Assembly (NCBI RefSeq): GCF_020497125.1
Contig: NC_059082.1
Coordinates: 25,380,965-25,444,964, forward strand
DNA: 64,000 nucleotides
Reading direction: 5' to 3'
Origin: Mauremys mutica
Lineage: Eukaryota > Chordata > Testudines > Geoemydidae
Part shown: positions 14,101 to 21,877 of the stretch, in pieces
Numbering within the stretch: the first letter of the stretch is position 1
Layout of the letters: each line of letters starts with the position of its first letter
Translations under genes and position numbers: made by a program
The notes under the pieces: model-generated
Database searches by the model: none
The model's input: the letters and a program-made list of their open reading frames with translations, nothing else
What the model was told of the DNA's origin: nothing

Positions 14101-16190
14101 ATGTGCTGTTACTGTGCTAGAATGTGATCCATACTAATGTAAATATAATGCATGTTATACAGCATAGCATAGGTGTATTAACATATATTGAGGATGTGAG
14201 ACATTCCATAAAACCTATAGTAACAGTCAGTAGATTACTGTTTTGGAGGTGGACAGTGGAAACATAATAGAAATTTCTTATAAATATTGGACAGGTAAGG
14301 AATAAAGCAAATTAATCTAGACATTTGGAAAAGAAAGAACCATTTGAAAATGGAATAGTTTACTTTCCTCAGGATCTATCACTGCAATTACTCTGGAACA
14401 GGTTAAATAATGCTTCTGGTCACATAATCTATTACAGTTAAACATGATATATTGTGTTAATGTACAAATGTAAATACAGTAGCTCCTCACTTAACGTTGT
14501 AGTTATGTTCCTGAAAAATGCGACTTTAAGTGAAACAATGTTAAGCGAATCCAATTTCCCCATAAGAATTAATGTAAGGGGGGTGGGGTAGGTTCCAGGG
14601 CAGCTTCCCCTACTCTGCAAGCACCAGGGGCGGGGGGCTCAACCCTCAGCCTGCCCACTCCACCCCTTCTCCCAAGCCCCAACCCTTGACCCGCCTCTTC
14701 TCATCCCCCTTTACTTCGCATGCTGCATCCTGACTCCTCTCCCCTCCCTTCTAAATGCTGCAAGCCAGCTGATTGCCATGGGCAGGAGGTGGGGGGAGGA
14801 GAGGGAAGGCACTGATCCGCGGGGTCTGCTGGCGGCGGGGGGGACGCGGGGCGAGCGTAGGGACACTGCCAGCTGTGGAGAAAGCAGGCAGCCAAACAAC
14901 GTAAGAGTGGAGCATTGCACAACTTTAAATGACTATGTTCCCTAATTGATCAGCAACGTAACGAAACGACGTTAAGCGGGACAACTTTAAGTGAGGAGTT
15001 ACTGTAAATATATATGCACACGCTTTGGATGTCTATAATGTATGACATTTATTTATAATGTACAGCTTTAAAGAATACATTTCTCTAGACTAAATGGTAT
15101 GCTCATATATATCTTTCATCTTCAATGAACAAAATTACCCTATGATATTCATATAGCCTGTTATTTTGTCCATGTTACCATTTTGTAACTCTTATTTATA
15201 AATACAATGAAAACGATAAGAAGCCCTGCAAATTACTCACTCTGCTGTTGCCTGTAAGATTAGCTAAATAATATTAGATTTGGGGGCATTTAGACATTGA
15301 TTATTTTACGCATATGTTTTATCTTTCACTCCCACCCCTTTATATGTTGCATGTCATCTTAGGTTGTGAATTTTCCCAAGCCGGAACTGTATCTTCATAT
15401 GTGTATGTGTGAACAGTAACTAGCACGTGATAGACACCACCGGAACACAAATAAAAAGTACTCGCTTTTTGAATAGCTTCCTCCATCTGCCTTTCATACT
15501 CTTCATCTTTCAGCAATCTTGTGAGACGCTTCTGATCAACCGGTTCCTCAGCATCCCACATCACCTCCAATTGCCTGATTCTCTCCAACTTTTTTTCATG
15601 TGCCAATTGGAGGAGATCTTTGTGATACAACTCCCTCATCTTTTTCTGATTCAGCTGGGCAGCATTCAGCAGCGGAGGCCTTCTCATCGACTCCTGCGTG
15701 GGGAAAAAAGGAAGAATTTTATAATGGAGCCGAGCCACAATGCTGCAGGGATACACAAAGTGACAGGAATTGAGCCAAGGGCGCCCTCTGGAGATTCATG
15801 AGAGAATAATCCAGGTTCAAATTCTCCTTCACTTACCGCACTCTGATTTATCGCAATATTTATAGACACAGCCCCGCCCCATAATTACCCCAAATGCCAT
15901 CGCCGTGAGTGAATGAGGTAGGACCAAGCAATATACACAATGCAGCAGGTATGAACCGACAGGCCTTACACCCCACCCCGCTGGGCCCAGGGCCTCACAG
16001 CTCCCCGCACCCCACATCCCCGCTCGGTCCAGGGCCTCGCCGCTCCACCCTACCCCGCTGGGCCCAGGGCCTCACGGCTCACCCCCACCCCGCTCAGCCC
16101 AGGGCCTCGCCGCTGCCCCCCGACCCCCCACCCCGCTCGGCCCAGGGCCGCTCCTCCACATACGACTCGCTGCCGCTGCTAACTCACCAT
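2039..16190 (-). CDS. MNS1: MNS1, meiosis-specific nuclear structural protein 1; seven coding exons, 3' part of gene outside window
   Basis: A long, highly charged coiled-coil protein of motile cilia and sperm flagella. In other vertebrates MNS1 lies along or inside doublet microtubules and supports outer-arm docking and left-right patterning. The coding parts on the minus strand are 16190-16188, 15693-15466, 13746-13619, 6171-6069, 3557-3328, 2453-2237 and 2146-2039. They join with matching phases into 339 codons without a stop. The assignment rests on clear family blocks such as [48 protein letters not shown] and [16 protein letters not shown]. The whole product is Glu/Lys/Arg-rich heptad-like helix with no signal peptide or membrane segment. 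The vertebrate protein is about 495 residues, so roughly the last third (the remaining exons) lies beyond position 1. Exon joins are inferred from splice motifs and family similarity, not from transcripts. Confidence 0.93.
2237..2453 (-). CDS. MNS1: MNS1 exon 6 (residues 231-303)
   Basis: The acceptor is CATATAG, with the exon starting at 2453. The first base completes the codon split with exon 5 (Met). It reads [19 protein letters not shown], then [19 protein letters not shown] and [16 protein letters not shown]. It ends KLQNM before the donor GTATTA, phase 0. Confidence 0.93.
3328..3557 (-). CDS. MNS1: MNS1 exon 5 (residues 155-231)
   Basis: The acceptor TTAACAACAG ends at 3558. The exon reads [16 protein letters not shown] at the start and [20 protein letters not shown] in the middle. 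It ends [17 protein letters not shown] plus two bases, with donor GTTAGT at 3327, phase 2. All of it matches the MNS1 helical core in order. Confidence 0.93.
3885..4075 (+). mobile_element. tRNA-derived SINE of the turtle Cry (polIII/SINE) type
   Basis: The 5' part has RNA polymerase III box A (TAGCTTAGTGGTTTGAGC) and box B (GAGTTCAATCC) separated as in a tRNA. It is followed by the characteristic body (GGGATCTGGGGC, CCTTTCAAGGTCCCTTCC, TTCTAGGAGATAG). It lies in MNS1 intron 4, antisense to the gene. The family is known from cryptodiran turtles and is the best taxonomic marker in the window. Confidence 0.85.
4076..6068. other. Rest of MNS1 intron 4
   Basis: AT-rich intronic sequence. A short dispersed repeat (lead CCTGAATTGGG near 5850) is the only recognisable item. 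No exon seen. Confidence 0.5.
6069..6171 (-). CDS. MNS1: MNS1 exon 4 (residues 120-154)
   Basis: The acceptor TTTTTTGCAG ends at 6172. The first base completes the Ser codon begun in exon 3, giving [16 protein letters not shown]. This is the most recognisable MNS1 block ([18 protein letters not shown]). The exon ends ...YEKM before the donor GTAATT, phase 0. It is separated from exon 3 by a 7.4-kb intron that holds a full-length CR1. Confidence 0.92.
6863..6937. repeat. Short inverted-repeat element in MNS1 intron 3
   Basis: GTGAAATCCTGGCCCC and its near complement GACCAGGATTTCAC flank a short loop. A similar arrangement (GTGAAATCCTGCCCCC ... CAGCTTTTCACC) recurs near 43270-43325. Confidence 0.45.
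7434..10280 (-). pseudogene. CR1 ORF2 (endonuclease and reverse transcriptase), two frameshifts
   Basis: The frame comes in three pieces. 10280-9441 is the APE-type endonuclease with conserved TETWW, GDFNHPD and GGSDHEM motifs. 9439-8750 is the linker and start of the RT. 8795-7434 is the RT with [35 protein letters not shown] and FADDTKLG (the catalytic box near 8226-8237), then thumb and C-terminal domain. The first break, near 9444, looks like one extra base followed at once by a stop. The second, near 8780, is a lost G in a G run. Apart from these, all catalytic motifs are present. Confidence 0.92.
10325..11341 (-). CDS. CR1 ORF1 protein: zinc-knuckle/coiled-coil plus SGNH (GDSL) esterase domain
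   Basis: An intact 338-residue frame with an ATG at 11341. Residues 11-32 hold two CxxC pairs (C11, C14, C29, C32). A short coiled coil follows at about 37-75, then a polar linker. From about residue 170 there is an SGNH hydrolase-like domain: [11 protein letters not shown] with the nucleophile Ser178, HVGTND with Asn232, and DGLH with Asp313 and His316. CR1 ORF1 proteins are RNA-binding chaperones, and many carry this esterase of unclear role. The frame ends 44 bases before the first ORF2 methionine. Confidence 0.92.
   Translation of the reverse strand: MDAEQSAVVTCTGCAMFVFLPQDRSDFVCTKCKLISILEEKIQGLEKRITTLHSIKENEDFLDRRQDQLQRAQLSEDSEQATQRGQKASEDKWRHVTSRRGKSTRNIHVPETQIQVSNRFHVLSTGISAESGVDDAPEGTEQKETPLIGRHEMHLPRDGGSTTTTPKRRRRVVVVGDSLLRGTESSICRPDRENREVCCLPGARIHDVTERLPRLIQPSDRYPFLLLHVGTNDTAKNDLERITADYVALGRRIKEFEAQVVFSSILPVAGKGQGRDRRIVEINEWLRRWCRREGFGFFDNGMVFQEGGLLGRDGLHLMKRGKSIFASRLANLVRRALN
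11601..13117. other. MNS1 intron 3, no feature recognised
   Basis: AT-rich intronic sequence. A pyrimidine-rich stretch at 12700-13035 could be an eroded L2 tail but is too diverged to call. Confidence 0.4.
13118..13355. mobile_element. MITE-like repeat in MNS1 intron 3
   Basis: Blocks typical of a common reptile repeat are present: CACATTAAAGCGCTGCCG at the left, an internal palindrome CTCAGGGGGGTG/CACCCCTGAG, and GCAAAGTGCCAGGGTAGCC at the right. Terminal repeats are imperfect and no target duplication was found. Confidence 0.4.
13619..13746 (-). CDS. MNS1: MNS1 exon 3 (residues 78-120)
   Basis: The exon codes for [12 protein letters not shown] and ends in [12 protein letters not shown] plus two bases of a split Ser codon. 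The donor is AG|GTATTT at 13618. The acceptor region reads CTGGCCAGGCAG, which offers two AGs four bases apart (exon start 13746 or 13742), the counterpart of the ambiguity at the end of exon 2. It is helical and charged like the rest of the protein. Confidence 0.88.
14475..15007. mobile_element. Tigger/mariner-like non-autonomous DNA transposon in MNS1 intron 2
   Basis: Terminal inverted repeats are CAGTAGCTCCTCACTTAA at the left and, as reverse complement, CAGTAACTCCTCACTTAA at the right. They are flanked by TA on both sides, the duplication of Tc1/mariner and pogo-like elements. The ends carry the GTTAAGTGAA-type motif. The middle (14590-14880) is GC-rich without a transposase. Confidence 0.7.
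15466..15693 (-). CDS. MNS1: MNS1 exon 2 (residues 2-77)
   Basis: The acceptor is a pyrimidine tract ending CCACGCAG at 15694. The exon opens E-S-M-R-R and ends ...EEAIQK. It codes for a basic then strongly charged helix with [20 protein letters not shown] and [12 protein letters not shown]. Two ends are possible. Ending at 15466 uses a GC donor (GCGAGT) and joins to GCAGAAG at 13746. Ending at 15462 uses a weak GT donor (GTACTT) and joins to 13742. Both keep the frame and total length and differ in one residue (A-E-E-N versus A-K-E-N). I prefer the GC-AG form because the family has Glu there as I recall it. Confidence 0.85.
15977..16153. repeat. GC-rich minisatellite in MNS1 intron 1
   Basis: About five tandem units of 35-43 bp share a core CCCGCTSGGCCCAGGGCC. 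They start near 15977, 16018, 16053, 16088 and 16131. The array ends about 35 bp from the exon 1 donor. Confidence 0.75.
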
Positions 16191-16250
16191 CCTCTCGCAG
16201 TCAAGGAGCCCACCCGGCGAGGAGCAGCCGCTAACGGACTTTAGCGCCTG
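16188..16250 (-). CDS. MNS1: MNS1 exon 1 (5' UTR plus start codon)
   Basis: The minus strand reads GAGAGG-ATG followed at once by the donor GTGAGT (from 16187), so the ATG at 16190-16188 is the last codon of the exon. Everything upstream in the exon is 5' UTR, and its upstream limit is not visible; 16250 is only nominal. The exon sits in a CpG-rich block. A second in-frame ATG is codon 4 (15687-15685, in exon 2), so initiation there is possible if another first exon is used. Confidence 0.75.
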
Positions 16251-16325
16251 AGGGCCTGGAGTCCGGGTCCGCCTCTCCCCTCCCCCAAACCCGTAGAGCC
16301 CGCGCGCTGTTTGGGAACCGAAACC

Positions 16326-16339
16326 GTTGCCCTGGTAAC
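16326..16339 (-). promoter_or_regulatory. RFX X-box in the MNS1 promoter
   Basis: GTTGCC-CT-GGTAAC fits the X-box consensus GTNRCC(N0-3)RGYAAC exactly in both half-sites. It lies 136 bp upstream of the MNS1 ATG. RFX factors, usually with FOXJ1, drive motile-cilium genes, so the site fits the gene. A weaker site, GTCGCT-A-AGCAAC, lies at 16465-16477. Confidence 0.75.
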
Positions 16340-16812
16340 AAGCGGCGGCTCCAGCTTCCGGGTCGACGCAGGCGGAGCGCAGGGGCCACCTGCTAGGAAT
16401 CCGCGCTCCGATTGGACAAGCGGGCGGCCCAACGCCGCTCAGCCTTCTAGAGACAGAATGCGCTGTCGCTAAGCAACCGCCCTTTCCGGTATTGGCAATC
16501 GGGTCGTTCGTGATGGGGTTGGGGCTGAGGAGTGAGCAAGAGTCTCGTCCCGTGCCAGCGACCTCGCAGCGAGGGGCAGCGCCACAAACCTCTACAGCAA
16601 GTGGCCGGAGGCTGATCCCCATCGCATAGGCCTCTATAGAAAATGGGGGAAGGGCCTTGATTTCTGATGAGGCCTCTAGCCCTGGCCGCGCTACAGATAC
16701 CGAATAGAAAATGGGGGCTGGCCCCGCCAGGGCAGCAGTAGGAGCTGGGCCTGTCACAGGTGCTCCTGCAGACAGCTGGGGGCACAGTGTTGTTGGGGGT
16801 CTGTGTCCTAGA

Positions 16813-17227
16813 CCAGGAGTCCGCAAACGGGGAGGAGGGGGGCGTGAAGAAGCTTGGGCCTTTCACCCTTTTAAAAAATGAACATACACAAAAAAAGAAC
16901 AGGCTGGGGTTATTTTAAACAATTTTCATAACTACAGTAGTTCTATTATGCCTTTAAAATTAATTTGGAATCTCACTAACGTAAACACTCATTTAATGAT
17001 TAATTAATATTAAAAACATAAATTGGCAACATATATAATAATGGCTGAGAGCCCAAGACCTCTCAAATGAGTCAGACGCTCTTACACTAAACTGAATGAA
17101 TTGTAGTATGTCTCTGTTTCCACTCCACCTTCCAGTTTCAGATTACAAGTAATGCAAAAAAAACCAAAACAGTTTCAGATTACAAATAATGGAACAGGGG
17201 GATGACAGGAAAAGTTTGTGCATCACT
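16813..17227. mobile_element. hAT non-autonomous element just upstream of the MNS1 promoter
   Basis: The 8-bp target duplication GTCCTAGA is perfect (16805-16812 and 17228-17235). The ends read CCAGGAGTCCGCAAAC and, as reverse complement from the right, AGTGATGCACAAAC. No transposase frame. Confidence 0.75.
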
Positions 17228-18344
17228 GTCCTAGACAGTGAGGGAACATCGCTTTGTTAATGCGCATGAAGGAGACTAATTGCAGCCATAAACATTCATA
17301 ATAACTGTCAGATTTACTAAGGACCCCTCCATTTTGACAAACATTTGTGCAACAATGAATAAAAAATATCCAATTGTTTCCTATTCAACAATTACCAGGG
17401 TGATTACCACTGAGGTCAGCTCTTTCTGTCTAGTAAAGGCATGGCCCTAACTTTCAACAAAAAAATGGTTTTAGTTCTGTCCTCACAAAAGTCACCTGCC
17501 CCAGTACTTTTCAGTGAGGGCATAGGGTGGTTTTCTACAAATACCCATCTTCTAGCATCTTTAGAATTTAGCATCTATGGAACACTTGTTGCACACCTGT
17601 ACTTAAGCAACTCTCATGTAGTTCCCAAAAATCACATTCAGGACTCATGATACAGATGGGAGGAAGTTTTAGATACATCATGAGGACATTTCCTTGCTGT
17701 GATTTTTTCCAGATTATAAATATTTAGCTCAGAGGCTTTACTACACTGAAGAAATGTCTCCCAAAATTCAAATAAACTCATAGAAGCAGTAGTGTAGACA
17801 AGGCAAAATGAACAGACCCATTTTTAAAAACAGTTTAGTTAAATCTGCTGAAGTGTAGTTGAAGCCACAATATGAGGAACGGAAGAAGTACAGAAAAAAG
17901 ACAGTTTGTAAAATGGGAAATAGATGTCAGAGTTAGGACACAACAGTTCCAACTCAAAATCCAAATTCCAAAATCATATTGTATTAAGGAAAAATATTAT
18001 TTGTAATTTAAGCATTTTTACACTCCATTGCTATGGTGCAGTGTGTGTGAGAACCAAAACAACAATAACAGCAAAACAGAAATAGGTAGGCTAAATACAG
18101 TATGATAGCAAGGAAATGGTTTCCATAGAAACAATACTCCCAGAATATTCTGCTGCTCATGTGACAGTGGTTTGGAAAGGAGGAGAGCAAAAGTGGATTG
18201 TACCTCCTTATCTTTAATGAACTCCGGTGAAAAAAAAAAAGTTGAAGGCTCATTTATGAAAATACTTCATCCCAGTTTCCTGTCTTTTTAGTCTTATTAG
18301 TATATTTAGATTTAAAAAAACACTTTAAAAAGGGCACTCATCCA
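17228..18344. other. Intergenic, no feature recognised
   Basis: AT-rich sequence without convincing frames, repeats or RNA genes. Confidence 0.4.
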
Positions 18345-20384
18345 CAGGGCCATCTTTAGGATTTATGGGGCCCTACGCAGTATTATTAAACTGGTGCCCC
18401 TATGCCCAACAGCAGCCCAGGGTCGCAGCCCGGGGGCGGGATGAGGCAGCAAAGGATACCGCCCATACGCCATCCCTGCTCTGCCCAGGCCCCACCCTCT
18501 CCCCACTGTCTCCTTCCTCTCTTCCCCTCCCTGATCACCCCCTTCCAGTCATATCCCTGAACCCAAATGAAGCAAATGACATTTGAAAAAAAACCCAAAA
18601 CCTCTCCTGCAATTTCTTTCTAAAGAAAATGGAGCATGTTTTCGACTGCATGGCAGAAGGTGAAGACTGGACATGCAGAAGGTACCTAATTAAAAGCACT
18701 AAACTTGAGAATAAAAATTGTCAGTCACAGGTTTTTTGATGTACCCTGAAGTTTGTCAGAGATTTATTTGCAAAAAAAACTTTGTAGCAAGGGAATGTCA
18801 GCTGTCCTGCTGAATACAACATTAAATATTATGGACTACATGATGCAGTTCTTCTCTGTTTTACCTTTTCTTAATCAGTATTTCTAAGCTGATTTTATAT
18901 TTTAAATGTACTCTTAAGCCTTCACAAAGTAATCATTCCAGATTACTACATATTTAACTCACTGAAACAAAGACATTTTAAATTAATCAGTCACAGAGAT
19001 TTAGTGTGTTCATAACAATGTTAATTGGTTTTAGAAAAAGGGAACACTAATTTACTTTGTGTGATCTCCATAACAATTGGGGTGACCAGACGTCCCGATT
19101 TTATCGGGACTGTCCCAATATTGGCTCGTTTGTCCCGCGTCCCGACCGATGTTCGGTCGAGACACTGGACAAACAAGCAATTTTGCCCTCCGCTCCAGCA
19201 CAGGCGGAGCCTGGAGGGGCTCTCGCCCCCTTCCTCCCTCCCCCCATTGGATCCCTCCCCAAATCCCTGCCCTGGCCCCGCCTCTTTCCCAAGCACGCCG
19301 TATTCCTCCTCCCTTCCAGGCTTGCGCTAATCAGCTGTATGGCAGTGCAAGCCTGGAGGGAGGGGGTGGCCCCCAGTACTCGCTCTGTGAACTGCTCCAG
19401 TCCAGCTTCTGGCGGCGGTGGCGGCAGCGGGGGGGGTGCGGCGGCGGGTCAGGCACTCCGGCGGTTTCTCCCCCCCCGCCGGCTTTTTTTTTCTCCCCCC
19501 CCCCAATATTTCATCTTTGTCATCTGGTCACCCTAATAACAATAGACATGTTTATGAAATTTCACCAACTTGAAAAAATATGTTTCCAAAGATTTTAGGC
19601 ATAACAAAGGATTTTATATCTTACTAAGGTATTGATTTTGCTAGAGGGTTCTCTTAGAACTAGTTCATCAGATAGTCAGAAGTAAAGAAAGGGAAACTCT
19701 GTCCAGCTATCTGTCAGGAAAGGGATGTTGTCCCATTAAGGGCTCTCTTCAACAGGGAGTGAAGGGAGAAAGGACAGGAAGACTTTGGAAGCAAATTTTT
19801 TGTACTATAGTAATTACAATTAAAATGTGTATTTTAGATAAGGGTGGTCCTTTGAAGGATTTATTTTAAAAAACTGTATGTTTGACGATCCAAGCATTTA
19901 AGGCTAAAGATGAATACTCAGATTGTGCATCTAAAAATCTATGCAAGGATTTTTTAGAGATGTGATTTTATCATTTTCAGCAACACACTAATGAAATATT
20001 TTTAAAGCAAATTTTAAAACTAAGGTCCTGTAGACTAACATATTCAGAGTAAATATTACAGTAATGCACCACTGTTTTTGTCAGTAAATTCAGAAACTGA
20101 CAGTATATACCTGGGGATTGGCAAATGCCTGTTAAATGGCTTCATTACCATTTGAATGGCTCTTTAACAGCTTCAGTGTTGTGCTAATAGGTCTGGCAGG
20201 CTGGGAAGGCTTTTTCACATTTAAGTTACTAGATCCCCTCTGGAGTAAGAGTCACCAGGTTGAAGTAGCCAGCTGTGGGAGCCTGCAGGAAGGGTCAGAA
20301 CAGGAATAGGAAGAGGTGGATGGGTGGACACTAACCCAGGAATGCCCCAAATTTTCAGGTGCCCTATGCCTAAGGATGGCCCTG
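18345..20384. mobile_element. 2.0-kb hAT-type element, host of a nested hAT
   Basis: The perfect 8-bp duplication CTCATCCA flanks it (18337-18344 and 20385-20392). The termini are CAGGGCCATCTTTAGG and, reverse-complemented, CAGGGCCATCCTTAGGC. No transposase frame is recognisable. A second hAT sits inside at 19078-19535. The same terminus type (CCTAAAGCCGGCCCTG) is seen near 52381. Confidence 0.8.
19078..19535. mobile_element. hAT non-autonomous element nested in the 18345-20384 element
   Basis: The 8-bp duplication ATAACAAT is perfect (19070-19077 and 19536-19543). The terminal repeat is TGGGGTGACCAGACG at the left and TAGGGTGACCAGATG as reverse complement at the right. The ends are AT-rich with GTCCCGATTTTATCGGGAC, and the middle is GC-rich. 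It is the same family as 39561-40250. Confidence 0.85.
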
Positions 20385-20889
20385 CTCATCCAATATCTCT
20401 GTGTATCTTGTCACTACTTAATACAGTGTTTCTAAAAGTATAGGGGGTGTCCCCCTGAGGGATAGAAAGGACTGGTTGGCGTGGAGGAGCATGGAAGATG
20501 TATAGGCCTATGGAGAGGCAATGTGTTTCATTTTCCTAAAATGGGGCTTGACTTTCAAAATGAAAAAACAATGACTTTAGGTATACAGATGACACAAACT
20601 TCAGACAGATTCATCCCTTGACAAATCCAGCCTTAAATCAATTAATTAACTAAACAAAACTCCATCCAACTCAGTCTAGACCCTCCCTTTCTCCTTATCC
20701 CCATCCTATATTCAACATTGAACTATAGAACAGTTCCATCAAATAATAATGTTTAGTAGGTTCACAAACTGGAGTTTCTCTATAGTATTTTATAAAAGAG
20801 AATGATATTCAAAATAATTTGAAAATGAAAACCAAAAGAGGCCATTCCTGTGTGGAAGCCAGTAAATAATTAACAAGGTTTTGAAGAGA
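20385..20889. other. Intergenic, possible hAT fragment
   Basis: ACAGTGTTTCTAAAAG near 20418 resembles a hAT terminus, but no partner end was found. Nothing else recognised. Confidence 0.3.
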
Positions 20890-21250
20890 TCTTAATGAAT
20901 GTTAGTTAGCAAGAGTCAGGCCATACTGTGACCCTTATGACGTGAGATTTGTAGAAGCAAGATAATGTAAGACAGAGTGAACTGTGTGAAAGTATTACAA
21001 CCTTGCAATGTGCAGTCTTGCTTTTTCTAGTAAGATAGCAGAAAAGCTTATGTATAAACAAAATGTATTTGTTGCTTTTTACTGTCTCCATGATTGTCTA
21101 AGCTTGTTTGTAACGAAGGTATAAAGGCTTGATGTAATTGTTTACCAGTTGAGAGACCTGTCCAGGACCCTGTGTCCTATGGCACTCTCTCCCTCCATGG
21201 TAATTACTGGAGAAATAATAAAGTATTTAATTTTGCTGCACCCAAACAAA
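20890..21250 (+). mobile_element. Probable solo LTR (boundaries approximate)
   Basis: A TATA-like TATAAAGGC near 21120 is followed about 95 bp later by AATAAA near 21217, the promoter and poly(A) spacing of an LTR. No TG/CA ends with matching duplication could be fixed. Confidence 0.4.
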
Positions 21251-21558
21251 AAGCAAGAACTAAGTTTTTCTTCGACACTGTTAATACATTTGCACAATAA
21301 CCTAACCCAAAGGCAGAGAACTTCAGTATATTCCCATTTATACTCAAGATGTAATCAAACCTTCAAGAAGAACTAGAATAAACAGGTAGATCCATTTCTT
21401 TCATTCTATTTCGGACCACTAATATAACGGCTGAGTAGCAGATAGGCACGCAGATAGTAGTGTAGTAGTTGTCCCATAAATGCCTGGAACAAAACAGTTA
21501 TGGAGGGAGCAGAAAAAGACAGTTACTCACCGTTGTAACTGTTGTTCTTCGAGATGTG

Positions 21559-21725
21559 TTGCTCCTATCCATTCCATGTAGGTGTGCGCGCCGCGCGTGC
21601 ACGGCTCTTCGGAACATTTTTAGCCTAGCAACACCGGCGGGCCGGCTGGGCGCCCCCTGGAGTGGCGCCGCTATAGCACTAGTTATATACCCCAGCCGGC
21701 CCGTCCGCTCCTCAGTTCCTTCTTG
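21559..21725 (+). repeat. DIRS inverted terminal repeat, left copy (3' end of element)
   Basis: Nearly identical, in inverse orientation, to 27446-27612 with only a few mismatches. For example GCACTAGTTATATACCCC here stands against GCGCTAGTTATATACCCC on the other strand at the right. The outermost 45 bases (21514-21558) are specific to this end. Confidence 0.93.
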
Positions 21726-21759
21726 CCGGCTACTCCGACAATGGGGAAGGAGGGCGGGT

Positions 21760-21862
21760 CTGGAATGGATAGGAGCAACACATCTCGAAGAACAACAGTT
21801 ACAACGGTGAGTAACCGTCTTTTCTTCTTCGAGTGATTGCTCCTATGCATTCCATGTAGGTG
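21760..21862. repeat. DIRS internal complementary region
   Basis: The first part (21760-21820) is the reverse complement of the left element end (21514-21579), including AACGGTGAGTAAC. The second part (21821-21862) is the reverse complement of the right end (27588-27627), including TTCGAGTGATTGCTCC and TATGCATTCCATGTAGG. The two parts meet at GTCTTTT/CTTCTTC, which defines both element ends to within a few bases. Confidence 0.92.
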
Positions 21863-21877
21863 ACTCCCAAGCCTTAC

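Larger units (their letters stand above)
16150..16850 (-). promoter_or_regulatory. MNS1 CpG-island promoter
   Basis: This GC- and CpG-rich block around and upstream of exon 1 contrasts with the AT-rich flanks. Minus-strand CCAAT boxes lie at 16411-16415 and 16491-16495, and an RFX X-box lies at 16326-16339. No TATA box is evident. The upstream limit is roughly the hAT element that starts at 16813. Confidence 0.75.

Noticed and set aside
14701..14922. Minus-strand frames near the GC-rich core of the Tigger-like element
   Set aside because: Inside a non-autonomous transposon, too short and compositional.
16179..16866. Long minus-strand open frames (215 and 139 codons) in the MNS1 CpG island
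   Set aside because: GC-rich low-stop composition. The sequence is promoter and 5' UTR, the frames overlap each other in different phases, and no domain is visible.
16500..17300. Divergent second gene sharing the MNS1 promoter
   Set aside because: No exon or splice signal was found on the plus strand. The stretch is soon interrupted by a hAT element.
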